Made by a program: the position numbers and the translations under genes
NCBI RefSeq assembly: GCF_019175285.1
Contig: NC_056522.1
Location: 321,273,196-321,337,195 of the forward strand
Direction: 5' to 3'
From: Sceloporus undulatus
Taxonomy: Eukaryota; Chordata; Lepidosauria; Squamata; Phrynosomatidae
Length of the DNA stretch: 64,000 bases
The notes under the pieces: model-generated
What the model was told of the DNA's origin: nothing
Databases searched by the model: none
The model's input: only the letters and a program-made list of their open reading frames with translations
In this document: positions 1 to 11,440 of the stretch, piece after piece
How the letters are laid out: every line of letters begins with the position of its first letter
Position numbering within the stretch: position 1 is the stretch's first letter

Positions 1-2072
1 GAAGTGTTTCGAACAGTGACAGCACACCTGTTTTACAGATGTCCTGCCTTGGCAGTCATTAAAAAGTTCATCTAATGTATATTTTGTCTTCCTCTAGAAT
101 ACCTTTTCTTCTGTGGTGTTCTTCACTCATCTCAGTCAACCGCCTGTATGTTTTGCAGGTGGTAATTGCTTTGTGTGTGTTCTGCGTCAATCCCTTGCTG
201 ACTCAATCACATTAGAAACTGGGATTTACATTATTAGCTAATTGCCAAGGTTGCAGGAAGTAGGTGTGTAGAACTGGAGCACCAGCCCACATGCTGTGCC
301 TCAGGCAAGTTCAAAGCTTCTATGGAGCACTTGAACTACTTTCATTAGTATCAGTTGGAGAGGAAAGGTAGGGAAGTATAATAAAGCCCAGCAACATTTA
401 GTTCAGGCTCCCTAGCTCCAGGTTCAAGAAACCCATTTCATTCTAGCTGTTGTTATAAATGGAATTTCCCCCTCATTTTGTGATAAAATACAGACTTCTA
501 GTGCTTGTAACTCACATACCCACCCAGCTGGTTAGTAAAGCTGATGGCCCAGAAGCTCTTAAGAGCCACAATGGGACCATCTTTATGTTGAATGTTACTC
601 CTTACACATGAGTGAATTATCCACTAAACTTGCCCTGGTATTCTTTCTCATGGTATCATAAGGCTAGAGGAGTTTGGACATTCAGTAGCAGTACCTTCAG
701 TTGCTATTTTGAACATTCTTTTGACTTGAAGCATCTGCTTTTTAAACATAAATTGGATCTCTTGTTTTGTAAGGTGTTTATAATAGCCCACTTCGTAACA
801 GTGGATTTCTTTTTACTTCTATTGGAGAGACATTTAAAATGAACATTGAATTAAACACTAATTTCCTATCACATTTTGAAGTTATTACCATATACCGGTA
901 AGCTAATAGAAGGAAGCGATTTCTTGTGATCTTCTGCATTAGCCAGGATTCAGATTAGTTCAGGGAGGTAAATACCCATTCAGCTGTGAAGCCCTCTACC
1001 TCATAAATTTACTGTAAAGGTGTAATGTTGCATACACTGATCTAAATTCATTCAAGTCTGGGTGGTATAAAAATATAAATAGTAATTAAATTTCTAGGGA
1101 AAGTTGCCTTAGATAACATTGGATGCCACCTTTTATTCCTTTTCCCAGATGTGTTAAGCATTCAGAGGAGATTCTTCTGTCAGCCTTGTACCCTCACACC
1201 CTAATCAGGATCCCATACAAAATCTATCCTCTCCTTTTCTGTTATGATTAGGATTGCCCATATCTCATAGAGGTCTAAAAATTAATTTGAGGTGCACTAG
1301 GTCAAGCAAACAAAAATTCTCAAGATTTGTCAAGCTTGAAAGCAGGCATATGTTCTACAGCAAAATTATATAAACAATCATTGATAAAACAATCAACACA
1401 ATTACAGTTGGCTCTCTGTACTAATGGATTCAACAATCTAGGGCTTTAAAATATTTCCTTCTTTCCCCCCAAAATTGAATAAGCAACCTTGATTTTGCCA
1501 TTTTATATAAGGGAAACCATTTTACTACACCATTGTATATAATGGGACTATAGCATCCATGGATTTTGGTATTGACAGGGCATACCAAGAGCCCACTGTA
1601 TTTTCCTAAGAAATCTCACAGTTTTCCAGCTTTGAGCTTTATAGACAGATCAATATATTAATAAGCAAAACTGTACATAACAATCTAGAAGAAACTTTTT
1701 TTTCATTTACAGTTTAACAATTGACATTGTCAATTGTAGTTTATATCAAAAAGCACAATTCTAATCATTACTGACAGTTGAACAAGGTCTACATTCTGTG
1801 CATAATTTGTTCTGTTCACTATATGTATGTAGCAATTTTTATTAACTCAGTCAAAAAGATTCAGATATGAACTGCTTAGCATGCTGCAGGCCAAATATAT
1901 TGCCAGCATCACAACTGTCTTAATTGAGTCTGCATTTCTATACACTGCTGTGAGATGCACTCTTTCCTTGCACCTTTGTGGCAGAGGATGATCTCCCTCT
2001 CTCTTTTAATAGAGTTATGACTTTTGAAAGAGACATTCCATTTAACATTAATTGCTGTCACTCTTTCCTTAG
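1..2072 (+). other. DNAJC17: last intron of DNAJC17 (3' part)
   Basis: AT-rich non-coding sequence ending in a good acceptor (pyrimidine run then AG at 2071-2072). I found no earlier DNAJC17 exon here. The only clear element is a mariner-type MITE at 1405-1598. The short open frames in this stretch have no recognisable protein content. Confidence 0.6.
1405..1598. mobile_element. Tigger-like Tc1/mariner MITE
   Basis: The ends are inverted repeats (CAGTTGGCTCTC at the left, GAGCCCACTG at the right), flanked by TA on both sides (1403-1404 and 1599-1600). Inside are the phrases 'ccattttatataaggga' and 'tatataatgggact', shared with copies at 5754, 29282 and 30964. The TA target and the end sequence fit the TcMar-Tigger group; the family name is my inference. 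Confidence 0.7.
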
Positions 2073-2195
2073 GATTCAGTAGTCTCGGAGAGGGATTATG
2101 AAAGCCTTGTGATGATGCGGATGCGCCAAGCTGCTGAGAGGCAGAAGCTGATTGAGCAGATGAAACAGGAAGATGAGGAAGAGTCATGCACGTAG
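2073..2195 (+). CDS. DNAJC17: DNAJC17, last coding exon (C-terminus)
   Basis: The frame from the acceptor at 2072 encodes 40 residues and a TAG stop (2193-2195). It includes [20 protein letters not shown], which I recognise as the conserved C-terminal tail of DNAJC17, followed by an acidic end (EDEEESCT). DNAJC17 is a nuclear J-domain protein with an RRM-like domain that acts with the spliceosome. The J domain and RRM lie upstream of this window. Only the helical, charged tail is seen. The exon starts at a codon boundary if the upstream exon is phase 0, which cannot be checked here. It converges with GCHFR on the other strand, as in other vertebrates. Confidence 0.93.
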   Translation, partial: DSVVSERDYESLVMMRMRQAAERQKLIEQMKQEDEEESCT

Positions 2196-2250
2196 TACAA
2201 GGGGAAACAGCATTGTTTGGTGCTTTTCGTTATTCTTCTTAAATTAAGTC

Positions 2251-2256
2251 AATAAA
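2251..2256 (+). terminator. DNAJC17: DNAJC17 poly(A) signal
   Basis: AATAAA lies 56 bases after the stop codon, followed by T-rich sequence. The 3' UTR is therefore very short, about 80 bases. Confidence 0.75.
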
Positions 2257-2801
2257 TATCCTTTTTCTTAAACAACTGTATTTTTCTTGGAAATTTATAC
2301 CTACTGTCCTAATCAATAGAATTTATATCTTCTGGGAATTTATATGAAGACCATTGATGTACTGCTCAGAATATTTTTCAGAAATGATAACCAGTCCCTT
2401 TTGAAAGAAGTGCATATGCTGTGTCTGTTGACCATTGTTTCTCTTCCCATCAATGAAAATGTGGGCTAGGGTACTTAAAATTGCAGTTATCTAGAAACTG
2501 CCAGAAAATATTTCCAACTCATGGTACCTCCATAAATGTTCATAAATTATACAAATGTCTTATCATTTTTATATGGAGTCTCCTCACTCCACCACTTGGT
2601 ATGTAAAGATCCCAAGTCATAACTCTGATTTGTTGGGTTAAAGGGGATTTCAGAAGGGAGCATTGATACAGATTAAAATATGTTATATAAAAGAATAAAT
2701 GGTTTTGTATTGAGAGGAGGAATTCTACACACTTTTGAGAAATCTGATTACTGCTTTAGCATTTACACTGAGTTTTTACAAATTCAGTTATGCACTTGAG
2801 A

Positions 2802-3010
2802 GCCAACATGGCAGAGTGATTTGAGTGTTGGACTATGACTCTGGCAACTAGAGTTCAAATCCCCACTCAGCGACCTAGGACAAGTCACACTCCTTCAGCC
2901 TCAGAAGAAGGCAAAGGCAACCCTACTCTGATCAAATCTTGCCAAGACAACTCTGTGATAGGTTTGCCTTTGGGTTGTCATAAGTTGAAAATAACTTGAA
3001 GGCAAAAAAT
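2802..3010 (+). repeat. tRNA-derived SINE with Bov-B-like tail
   Basis: The head carries 'gtgttggactatgactctgg' and a B-box-like 'gagttcaaatcc'. The body has 'caagtcacactc...cagcctcag' and the tail 'cataagttgaaaataacttgaaggca'. At least nine more copies lie in the window on both strands. It resembles the squamate Sauria/Squam SINEs, whose tails are shared with Bov-B LINEs; the exact subfamily is uncertain. The convergent DNAJC17-GCHFR gap holds little else. Confidence 0.75.
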
Positions 3011-3344
3011 AACTGTATTTAATGCATTTTCAAAGGCTACAGTATTCATAACCATATAAACAAAGTTCTGTCCTGTTCCTTCCTGGTTGTCCACACTAGA
3101 AGAGACTTGATAACACATCAGTGTTGGCCATATGGTCAACACACCATATTTGCACAGGGAATAGAGGCCTGTGCAGTTCTGATGAAGCACCAAATAAATA
3201 TCCACGTAGTTTCTTTGATGAAAGGAAAAGCTGCACAATGTCACTGTGCCATCTTGACCCCCTCTCCCCCCCAAAAAATACTGCTTGTAGGTTGAAGAAC
3301 ACAAAATTTTCTAAAGACAATGTCAAGCCTGCTTCTGTAAACTC

Positions 3345-3350
3345 TTTATT
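3345..3350 (-). terminator. GCHFR: candidate distal GCHFR poly(A) signal
   Basis: TTTATT on the + strand is AATAAA for the - strand gene, 565 bases past the GCHFR stop. A nearer candidate lies at 3604-3609. Which one is used cannot be told from sequence alone. Confidence 0.35.
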
Positions 3351-3603
3351 ATTTTACCAATTACTTCAGGAATGATTTCAGTACACATAATTCAAAACAC
3401 AGTAATTCCAGCAAGAAAGGGCAACAGGTATATTTATAAAGCATGCTGAGATATTTGCAAGTTCTTTTGTTTACAATGTGCATGTAAATAGTTGAAAATC
3501 CACATATCACAGTCTCAGGATTTTCAACAAGGACACCATAGCTTATTTTTCATCTTGAAACCACATTGTGCATAACTGTGACTAACTTGTTCTTTGGCAA
3601 CTT

Positions 3604-3609
3604 TTTATT
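3604..3609 (-). terminator. GCHFR: candidate proximal GCHFR poly(A) signal
   Basis: AATAAA on the - strand, 306 bases past the stop codon at 3915. This would leave about 1.3 kb between the 3' ends of GCHFR and DNAJC17. Confidence 0.45.
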
Positions 3610-3914
3610 AAGCCTTTACAGAAATAACCATCTTCTGCACCAAATAAGGCTGTTACTTCCACTGTGAATTTCATAATGCCAGGTTGTTTCCACTTAGTAG
3701 CAACAAATGGGGATAACACCTCATTACCAGCATTCAATACTCAAAAAATCTCTTTATGAAAGTTCCAACCTGACAGTCTTTAGAAGCTAAACTTGGCCAC
3801 CTTTGTTCCTATAATGTTCTTGAAGTGATTGCTGTTTCAGAATATAGGGTTTGAACTAGCTTTGCTTTCCTAATGCCTAAAAATGTACAACACACTTGAA
3901 AAACAATGCCAAAC

Positions 3915-4095
3915 CTATGCTGGGTGGTTTACAGCAATATCTTGGGCAGTCAGAAAATCTGAGTTCTCTGTACTTTCTTTGTGGAGACACCATACCAATG
4001 TCTGCCCCACTCCTGTCATGCTGATCACTCGGTAACCACATTTCTCCAGTTTGTCCAAGACGATCCGGGGGGCATCCTGCACATAGTATTCCCAG
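3915..4095 (-). CDS. GCHFR: GCHFR exon 3 (C-terminal half, extended)
   Basis: Read on the - strand after the acceptor ...TTACAACAG. The first base completes a Phe codon split with exon 2 (TT|C). Then come WEYYVQDAPRIVLDKLEK and TGVGQTLVWCLHKE, which is the GFRP C-terminal half. GFRP is a small cytosolic pentamer that clamps GTP cyclohydrolase I and gives feedback inhibition by BH4 and activation by phenylalanine. The human protein (84 residues, from memory) ends at CLHKE. Here there is no stop after that Glu and 19 more residues follow (STENSDFLTAQDIAVNHPA) before TAG at 3917-3915. Exon 2 is frameshifted (see 10848-10942), so whether this exon is still translated is doubtful. Confidence 0.9.
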
Positions 4096-5384
4096 CTGTT
4101 GTAACAAAGATATAGCAACAATGAGAAAAGTGCAGTTTTCCAGGGAACAGGAAATAATCTGTAGCCACACTGATGGGAAGCTCTTTGAATGTTGAAATTC
4201 TAACAACGAAATAGCAAGATCTATATCTCAGGTTGTATTCTAAACCTTTATGAAGATTTTGAAAATGGGGCCAAAACAGCCAAGAGATGGGGGGGGGATA
4301 AGCTATATTTGTTTAAATCCAGACATAATATTTATTATACTGTGAGAGTCCAATGGAAATCTTTTGATGGGGACCTTCCTGATAAAGGAAATAGGGTTAG
4401 AAAACAAAGTCATTTATAGTAGTTAAAATGGTGATCCTGCTCTGTGCTTGGTTCAAATGAGATCATCAACATGATTAACTTGTCAGTCTTAGGCAATATA
4501 TTAAAGTACACATGTAAATAAATTAGTTAAATTGTTAACTATCCTTTTGCATCAAAAAGGGAACAGATCATATTCAAATCAACTCTCACATTCTTACATG
4601 TTTATATTTAGAGTACTGTTGGGCAAGAGATGTCAGCATCACTATCTTATTGGTATGCTAGAAGAACTCATATTTGTCTGTTATTTTAGAGAGCAGACAT
4701 TCACCATATTATCTACACAATTTGTCAGCTTGCTTGTAGCATGAAACTTCCCCATTTGTAAATACAAATGAGTTGACCTTGCCTGTGAAATCTTCAGTGT
4801 AGGTTTTTTTTTTCCATTTTAAAGATCATGTTGATGAGGCAGGTACCATGTATATATTCAGCAATTAAGGAAATTTAGCTTCATTAAGTATGAAGCCTAT
4901 CATTTAGGAATTGTAACTGTTAAAGTGATTACAAACAGAATGCAAATTGACTTCTGGTTCTGCTACCTCCTTACTTTATCCAAACTAATACAGGATAATT
5001 AATGCCAGGGACTGAATGTGGAACTTAGACATGGAACGTATGTGTTCAACCAGTGGTAACAAACGCTAAGAAAAGCCACCCATCACTGTAGCCATTAGAA
5101 ACCTAGCACTTACTAGAGCAGACAGTACTGGGCTGGATAGACCTAGTATGGAGCAGCTATCATTATTTAGTTAATTTTGGTGGTGTTTCTGCTAATTTGC
5201 TCAAAGTTAGTCAGTAAGCTTGTAGCACAAGCACAACTCACACCATGTTTTGGAGTTTAGCGATAAAGGAGGTTGCAGGTACCAAGTTTAATCCTCAGAT
5301 TTTCAGCTAGAGCTGTCTTTGAAAACCCATTGGCTAGATGGATTTATTGGATTCTGATTTAAGGCAGCCTCATGCATTCCTACT

Positions 5385-5605
5385 ACCCAGTAGGCCAGTA
5401 GCCTATAGAACTATGAGTCTGGATATAGGGTCAGTTCCCCATTCAGCCATGGAAACCCATTGGGTGACCTTGGACAAGTCACACACTCAGCCTCAGAGGA
5501 ATGCAATGGCAAACCTCTCAACAAGTCTTGCCAAGAAAACCCCATGATAGATTCACTTTAGGGTCACCATAAGCTGAAAATGACTTGAAGGCACACAACA
5601 CATGC
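5385..5605 (+). repeat. tRNA-derived SINE with Bov-B-like tail
   Basis: Contains 'ccattcagccatggaaac', 'tgggtgaccttgg', 'gccaagaaaacccc' and the tail 'cataagctgaaaatgactt' then 'gaaggcacacaac'. Same family as 2802-3010, with a degraded head. Confidence 0.75.
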
Positions 5606-5753
5606 ACACACATTGGATACATAATGATAAATCCAGGGAGCCTTAGCATGTCACAGTATTAGGTGAACTATACACCTTTCAGTCTTTAAGGTCTTTAATG
5701 TGGTGCATGTCCTACATTATTTATTGTTCTTGTTATGGCTTTAAATAATTTTA

Positions 5754-5948
5754 CAGTAGTGCCCCCCCTGTGGATATCAAAATCTATGGATGTTCAAGTC
5801 CTATTAAATACAATGGATAGTAAAATGGTGTCTTTTATATAAAATAGCAAATTCAAAGTTTTTATTTATTTATATATTTTTGATTATTTTCAAGCCGTTG
5901 ATGCTTGAATCCGTGGATAAAGAATCCATGGATACTGAGGGCTGACTG
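5754..5948. mobile_element. Tigger-like Tc1/mariner MITE
   Basis: Begins CAGTAGTGCCCCC and ends GGGCTGACTG, with TA on each side. The interior matches the 1405 copy in reverse orientation ('catggataaagaatccatgg'). Confidence 0.7.
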
Positions 5949-5957
5949 TATATTGTT

Positions 5958-6095
5958 TTAAAGTATTGATTTTTTTTCTAAGGGAGTTTATTTAATTAAC
6001 TTTTCATTACTAGTTTTTAATTAATGTACCTTGTTTTAATTCACGTTGTGAGCCGCCTTGGCTCCCACCTGGGGAAAAAGTGGGATGTTAAACAA
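5958..6095 (+). repeat. L2-type LINE 3' tail
   Basis: T-rich sequence ending in 'gtgagccgccttggctcccacctgg' motifs (given in part), then 'gtgggatgttaaacaaac'. This ending recurs in the window next to longer L2-like pieces. Confidence 0.6.
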
Positions 6096-7214
6096 ACAAT
6101 CTTGGGATTCCTCCAGCACAGCAAAAGAAAGAAAGAACTGTATTATCATCAGGCTTCTATTATGCACGTTCAAGTTGTTTAATTCCTTCCTACTGTCTCT
6201 GGTGTAGAGATGTGAAGGACTGGTAAAAAACCCGTTCTTTTTCTGTTTTTTTCCTGAATCATGCCAAAATAAAACATTTCATAATTGATTTTCTTCCTTT
6301 TTTTCAATTTTATCTGTTTTTTTCCAGGCCTTCACTTCTCTACTCTGGTGTTAAGATTCTGTATCTCCTGCATCCCATATCATGAGAAAAACAGGGTATA
6401 AATTAAAATTGGAAAGATTTTCTGACTTACTCTAAAAGTTAATCTTTCCATTAAGATTCAATGAAATTGTTTTATGGGAAAAGAAAATATTAGGAATAAC
6501 TGAGCATTCAGTTAACTTTGTTAAGGATATAGCTATAATTTTAGGGTTGTCACAGTGCACAGGAAATATATCCATTTTGAGGTACAGCAAAGTTCCTCCC
6601 TTGACATTTTATTAGTTTCTCATTGTTATATCTATACTTCTATTTTGGTTTCTGAACTGACAGCTCTGTGTTCATCTCCCTGGAATGCAGCATTTCGCAC
6701 CCACAACAAAGAGGCCAAGTGCTACATTCCACACAGGTTGTTTGGCTTTGTTCTCTCTTGCGGCTTCCTTCTCCTCCTCTTGTTCAATTGCAAAACTGGA
6801 GGAGGTTATACATCTTTTTACCATAGCACAGGAAAAGCACCTGTCCACTACTAAACCTCTGATTAAATGGATGGGATAAGAATTAGAACCTGAACTATTT
6901 AAATACACATGTGCTGAAGCCTAGCACAAATATTGACAAGAGCGATACTTCTAACAGCAAGATCCAGAGGGTATTGTCAGGATGGAATCTCGCACACTTA
7001 TACATGCCTAAGTTGGCCACTTACACATTGCCAAAACAAAAACAAAAGAAGGCACAGATTTCCATAAAATGTGTAAATTATATGAATCTAAAATTGTCTG
7101 TCCAAATACAAATATGTCTATATGCAAGTTTGGAAACAACCTGTATAATTTAAATAGAATTCTAGTACATCTCAACATACTGGGAAAGAATGTGAACTGA
7201 ATAGTGTTCAAAGT

Positions 7215-7425
7215 GGTATGTGGTGTGCTGTGTTTATACCTTGTTTTAAATTAAGTTTTGACTTTTTTAACTTAAATTATCTGCTTTTAATAGTACTACT
7301 GTTTAATTGTTTTTAACTTTTGTTAAATAATATTTTTGCCAACTTCTGTTTTAAATTATTATAAGCCATCTTGGGTCCCTTGTTAGGAGACAGACGAGAT
7401 GTAAATTAAATAAATAAATAAACAA
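7215..7425 (+). repeat. L2-type LINE 3' tail
   Basis: T-rich 3' end with 'ataagccatcttgggtccct', 'agatgtaaattaaat' and an (AAAT)n tail. Same family as 5958-6095. Confidence 0.6.
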
Positions 7426-8905
7426 ACAAGAGGTTTCACTGTCCCAAGTGCTAACTGTTGAGGGGTAACTTTAAGGTCTCTTCTCCCCCTTCTTATAATT
7501 CTTAATCTTTTAATCTGAGTATTTGGCTTTTAAATAGAGAACTCTCCTCATCTGAAAAATAGGACACAAGGCCATCCTAAACTTGCTTCATACCAGCTGA
7601 AAAGGAATGAAAGAATTAAATGTTGGCAGCTGGCTGAAACTGCACGAAACAAAGGCATCTTCAAAATAGCTATCTAATCAAAATTTTGCAGTGACATCTT
7701 ATGCTGGTGTGCATGTGTGCCTAGCCAGAAAGTAGTCCTATTTGTAATGAGATTTGTTTTCAGGAATGTGTATAATGTGATTCTCAAGAGAAAGCCGATT
7801 CTCCCAATAAATGCCAGCTTTCAACACTGAAAACCGTTGATGTCTGCCTATTTGCTGTGTTCCAATTGCCTTGGTACCTTTGCCTCCCCCCCCCTTTCCT
7901 CTGGACATCTGAACTCTGTTTCTAAATGCTCGACTGAAGTTTTAAGTTACTGACTGCAATGCTAGCGATCTGAGGAATGAAGGAAAATTTCATTTGGGGA
8001 GCTCAATTCTGGACTATGCCCTCCATTTACATCCCTGTCTGCAAGCAACCTTAAGGAATTTTACCAAGTATTGTACATAAAAAAGGTATGATTACGAATA
8101 ACAGATATATAAAATACTTTGGCAATGTTTTCTTCACCATCTCTTATTTCCTTGATCTGTCTGGTAAAAGTTAATGGGGGGAAAATATCCCCTCTTCCTC
8201 TTCATATCTGAAGAACCTTCTTGAACTGATTTCAAGATTTTCTTGATAGCTGTTAAATAAATAAATAATACCTGGAAAACCTATCTGTTTGGGGACTCTG
8301 TTTAAACCATAGTTTAAGTCTTCATGGCTGCACCCAAACTGTGATTTTTTTGCTCTGCCCCACAAACTGAAATGGCACTCTCTTGAGCTCTCATTTAGGC
8401 AGGAAATTGAGTGAGTGGCTAGATATACATCATTCAATGCCTTTGTTGTATCTGCTGTGTCTGTCTGCCTTTATATTTTCATTTTAGGATTATATTTTAA
8501 TGACTGATTTGAACTTTTGGTTGCCAACCATCTGAAGTGGATAAATAAGAATTACAGAGAGAAATATTCAAAGCATGTCAAAGAAAAAGGAGGACTTCCA
8601 TGTGAAAGTCAAAGCATCAGATTAAGATAAGGGCAACAGTTGGAACAGTGATGGGGAATGTGTAGGGCTCAAGCAGGAGAAGAGTAATATGTGGAAGAAT
8701 GGCTGGATCATGGCACTTTTCTGGTGGAAATTCTGTCCTTTCATCAACTTGAATGTGCCACTATTTTTGTTGTTATTGCTGCTGCTACTACTATTGTTGG
8801 CATTTGGGCTCCACTTTAGATTAGGTACAAGTTCTGTTAGCATGGTTTGCACAGCCTGTGTAGGTTCACACTGAAGCTTCACGCCAGGATAGCCACCAAG
8901 TAACA

Positions 8906-9256
8906 TGTCACGGAGCCATGTGGCTGTTCAGGAATCTCCTCCATTCCTTCTTGAAGCTGATAAAGCAGACTGAAACAGATGTCTCTTCAAAGAGGCTCTT
9001 TAATCTTCAGTTGCTATATTTACAGAATACAAAGCTACTTTCACTATACATCCACCATCAACCCACACTGTATTCTGAGGCTTGTCCCTTATATACACTT
9101 GTGCCACGCGGCCACTAAGTCCAGCTGTGTCACCTTAGTGCTTTGCAACACACGATGACCTTGCAGTGACATCACATGTCTTGATCCAGCTGAATCCAAT
9201 TACTTGGTTACCAAGCTGCAAGTGATCCATAGTTACCTTTGTCACCCTTCCCCACA
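8906..9256 (-). mobile_element. solo LTR (fossil retroviral-type element)
   Basis: A 351-base block that, read on the - strand, starts TGTGGGG and ends GTGACA. It has a TATA-like TATATAAGG about 160 bases in and an ATTAAA-type signal downstream, in the order U3, R, U5. No internal coding region or second LTR is near, so it looks like a solo LTR left by recombination. Target duplications are not clear. Gypsy-like or endogenous retroviral origin cannot be separated. It is old and inactive. Confidence 0.5.
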
Positions 9257-9663
9257 TCTGGACATTTTTACTTCTGGCTTATTCTCCAACAAGTTCAGAC
9301 ATTCAAGCCACTCAGACTGAGTGGAATGTGCCAACCATTCTGAAGAATGTAAACAGAGTTGAGCTGAAGGATGATGGTGACAAATACAGTTTGGTGAGGC
9401 TTGTCACATATCAGGAAATGTTTTTAACAATTTAATATTGTACATACTGAACTGGTAATTCACCTGGATATGTTATTATGACATTTAATGTTTTGAAAGC
9501 GTGGATTTTAATATTAAAAATCCCATTTGCTGGGTTCCACAGCATCCAAATATTGACTAAAAACCAAATTAAAGCCAACGTCTCAGCTTCACTCATCTTT
9601 TATACACTTAAGTCTTATTGTACAGTTGGGGGCTAACAACTGAATGTGTAAACCGAACTCCTC

Positions 9664-10099
9664 TGAGTCTGCATCCGCACTGCAGAAATAATCCAGTTTG
9701 ATACCACTTGAACTTCCATGGTTCCATCCCAAGGAATTCTGTGATTTGAAGTTTTGCTGTGGCACCAGAACTCTCTGACAGAGAAGGCTAACTATCTCAC
9801 AAAACTACAAATCCTAGAATTTCATCCCATTGAGCCATGGCAGTTCAAGTGGCACCATGTACTATGCTACCACACTATCCATGTTATGTTCATTATTAAT
9901 AGATATTTTAATACTCTATTTTAAATGTATTATGTTTAATTCTTTTTTTAAGGGGGGGATGTTGTGATGTAATATTGTATGTGGATGTTTTAACTTGTTT
10001 GTTTGCCACTTTCATTGTTTTATTACAGAAAAGCGGGATAAAAATAAAAGATTTATTTATTTATTTATTTATTATTTCTGCAGTGCAGATGCAGCCTGA
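9664..10099. mobile_element. palindromic MITE split by an L2 tail
   Basis: The left part (9664-9855) has 'gcatccgcactgcagaaat' and 'aatccagtttgatacc', then the mirror arm 'ttgagccatggcagttcaag'. The mirror end 'atttctgcagtgcagatgc' reappears at 10077-10096. Between them an L2 3' tail with (ATTT)n (about 9880-10072) has been inserted. About nine related copies occur in the window. Confidence 0.7.
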
Positions 10100-10289
10100 A
10101 AAAGCTTGTTTGGCAGGTGGTATAGACATTTTACCCAAAGCAACTGTGATGGTTCTGCTTAGACACTCAAGGTATCATGTGATATGTGTAGTCATCCAAT
10201 AATAAACATGGATGTATGAATCAGCCATCAAGTGTTTGTGGGGAGAGGTTAGGCAGTACATATATTAAATCAAAAGAGTGGATGACAGG

Positions 10290-10745
10290 ACAGAACCTCC
10301 CTTTATCAACCCTTTAGAGCTCTAAGATCTTCTGGAGAAGCCCTTTTCTCTGACCCACCACCTTCTCAGGCTTATTTGCTGGGAACAAGGGAGAGGACTT
10401 TCTTAGTGGCAGCTCCCAGACTTTAGAACTTCCTCCCTTGAGAGGCCAGGACGGCTCCTTCTTTACTCTCCTTCCACCAGCAAGTGAAAACATTTGTATG
10501 CCCTCAGACTTTTAGAAACTAAGAGGATAAGCTTTTAATGGTGTGCTGTTTTACAGTTTATACATAGTCTTTTAATAAATTTTATTGTTTTTTACATATT
10601 GTTTGTCATTTAAATAACATGTACATTTATACTTTTATTGGTACTTTTGTATAGTTTTTAATCTGTATTGTTTTAAAATATGTTGTAAGCTGCCTTGAGT
10701 CCTACTATTGGGAGGAAGGCAGGATAGAAATGATGATGATGATGA
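10290..10745 (+). repeat. L2-type LINE 3' end
   Basis: Degraded C-terminal coding and 3' UTR: 'ggcagctcccagactttaga', then 'gtaagctgccttgagtccta', ending in a (GAT)n tail at 10731-10745. It lies about 100 bases from GCHFR exon 2. Confidence 0.65.
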
Positions 10746-10847
10746 ATTGATAATAGCAGCAGCCTTATACTACAAAAATGTGTAGAAAAGGAGAAAAGAA
10801 TGAAAGAAGATGCAGAAAGGGAGATCAAAAGGCACAGAAATACTTAC

Positions 10848-10942
10848 AAATGATTCCTAGCATATTTCTTTTTGTGGCCCCAAGATAGTGCATCAAGTTT
10901 GGATCAGAATGCCTCATCCCCAACCATCGTGGGTCCAACTTC
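10848..10942 (-). pseudogene. GCHFR: GCHFR exon 2, frame-disrupted
   Basis: On the - strand, acceptor CTGCAG and donor GTAAGT bound 95 bases, the length I expect for this exon. The first ten codons read EVGPTMVGDE, identical to the GFRP consensus. One extra base then follows the GAG codon (near 10912), so the frame gives A, F and a TGA stop: 24 codons from the start. In the next frame the homology continues as HSDPNLMHYLGATKRNMLG. One base is missing near 10854 (GGA-AT where GGA-AAT is expected), which restores the phase (N-H-F) into exon 3. Either the gene is inactivated in this animal or the assembly has two single-base errors. The splice sites are intact, and this is not a retrocopy. Confidence 0.85.
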
Positions 10943-11440
10943 CTGCAGAGAGAAAGATATAGTTCCATAGCAAAACTATGCAGCATCAGAACATTCATTC
11001 TGTCCAGCAGGGTTGGGGAACAGGTGGTCCTCCCATTTTTGTGGACTAACTCTCATGATCACTCAGCAATGACAATGCTGGCTATGCCTGAGAAAGTTGA
11101 CATCCAGCAACATCTGGAAAACTGAACATTTTTCGAGCTAGGCTTCTCCAAACAAGTGTCCATGTTGCCTGGGAATCATGGGAACAATGCTGGGGAAGAC
11201 TGGTCTAAACTATAGTTGGAAGAAGTTTTTGCACTAGTTATTTGTCTTGGAAAGTGTTCATAAAAGCATTGATACATCAAGACTTAGTTTGGCATGTCAC
11301 TGTAGCACACCACCTAAATAATGATAATATTGCCACAGATGTCCATGTTGTACATCCAGATTATATGTTTGAATGCAGTGTATGGAGCCACCTTGAAGAC
11401 ATAATGATCAGATAGGCAAATGTTATACAGCTACTAGAGG

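Larger units (their letters stand above)
4096..10847 (-). other. GCHFR: GCHFR intron 2
   Basis: An intron of 6.75 kb. It holds a SINE (about 5385-5605), a mariner MITE (5754-5948), L2 LINE tails (5958-6095, 7215-7425, 9880-10072, 10290-10745), a solo LTR (8906-9256) and a palindromic MITE split by an L2 tail (9664-10099). The stretches 4100-5380, 6100-7210 and 7430-8900 show no feature I can name. Confidence 0.8.
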
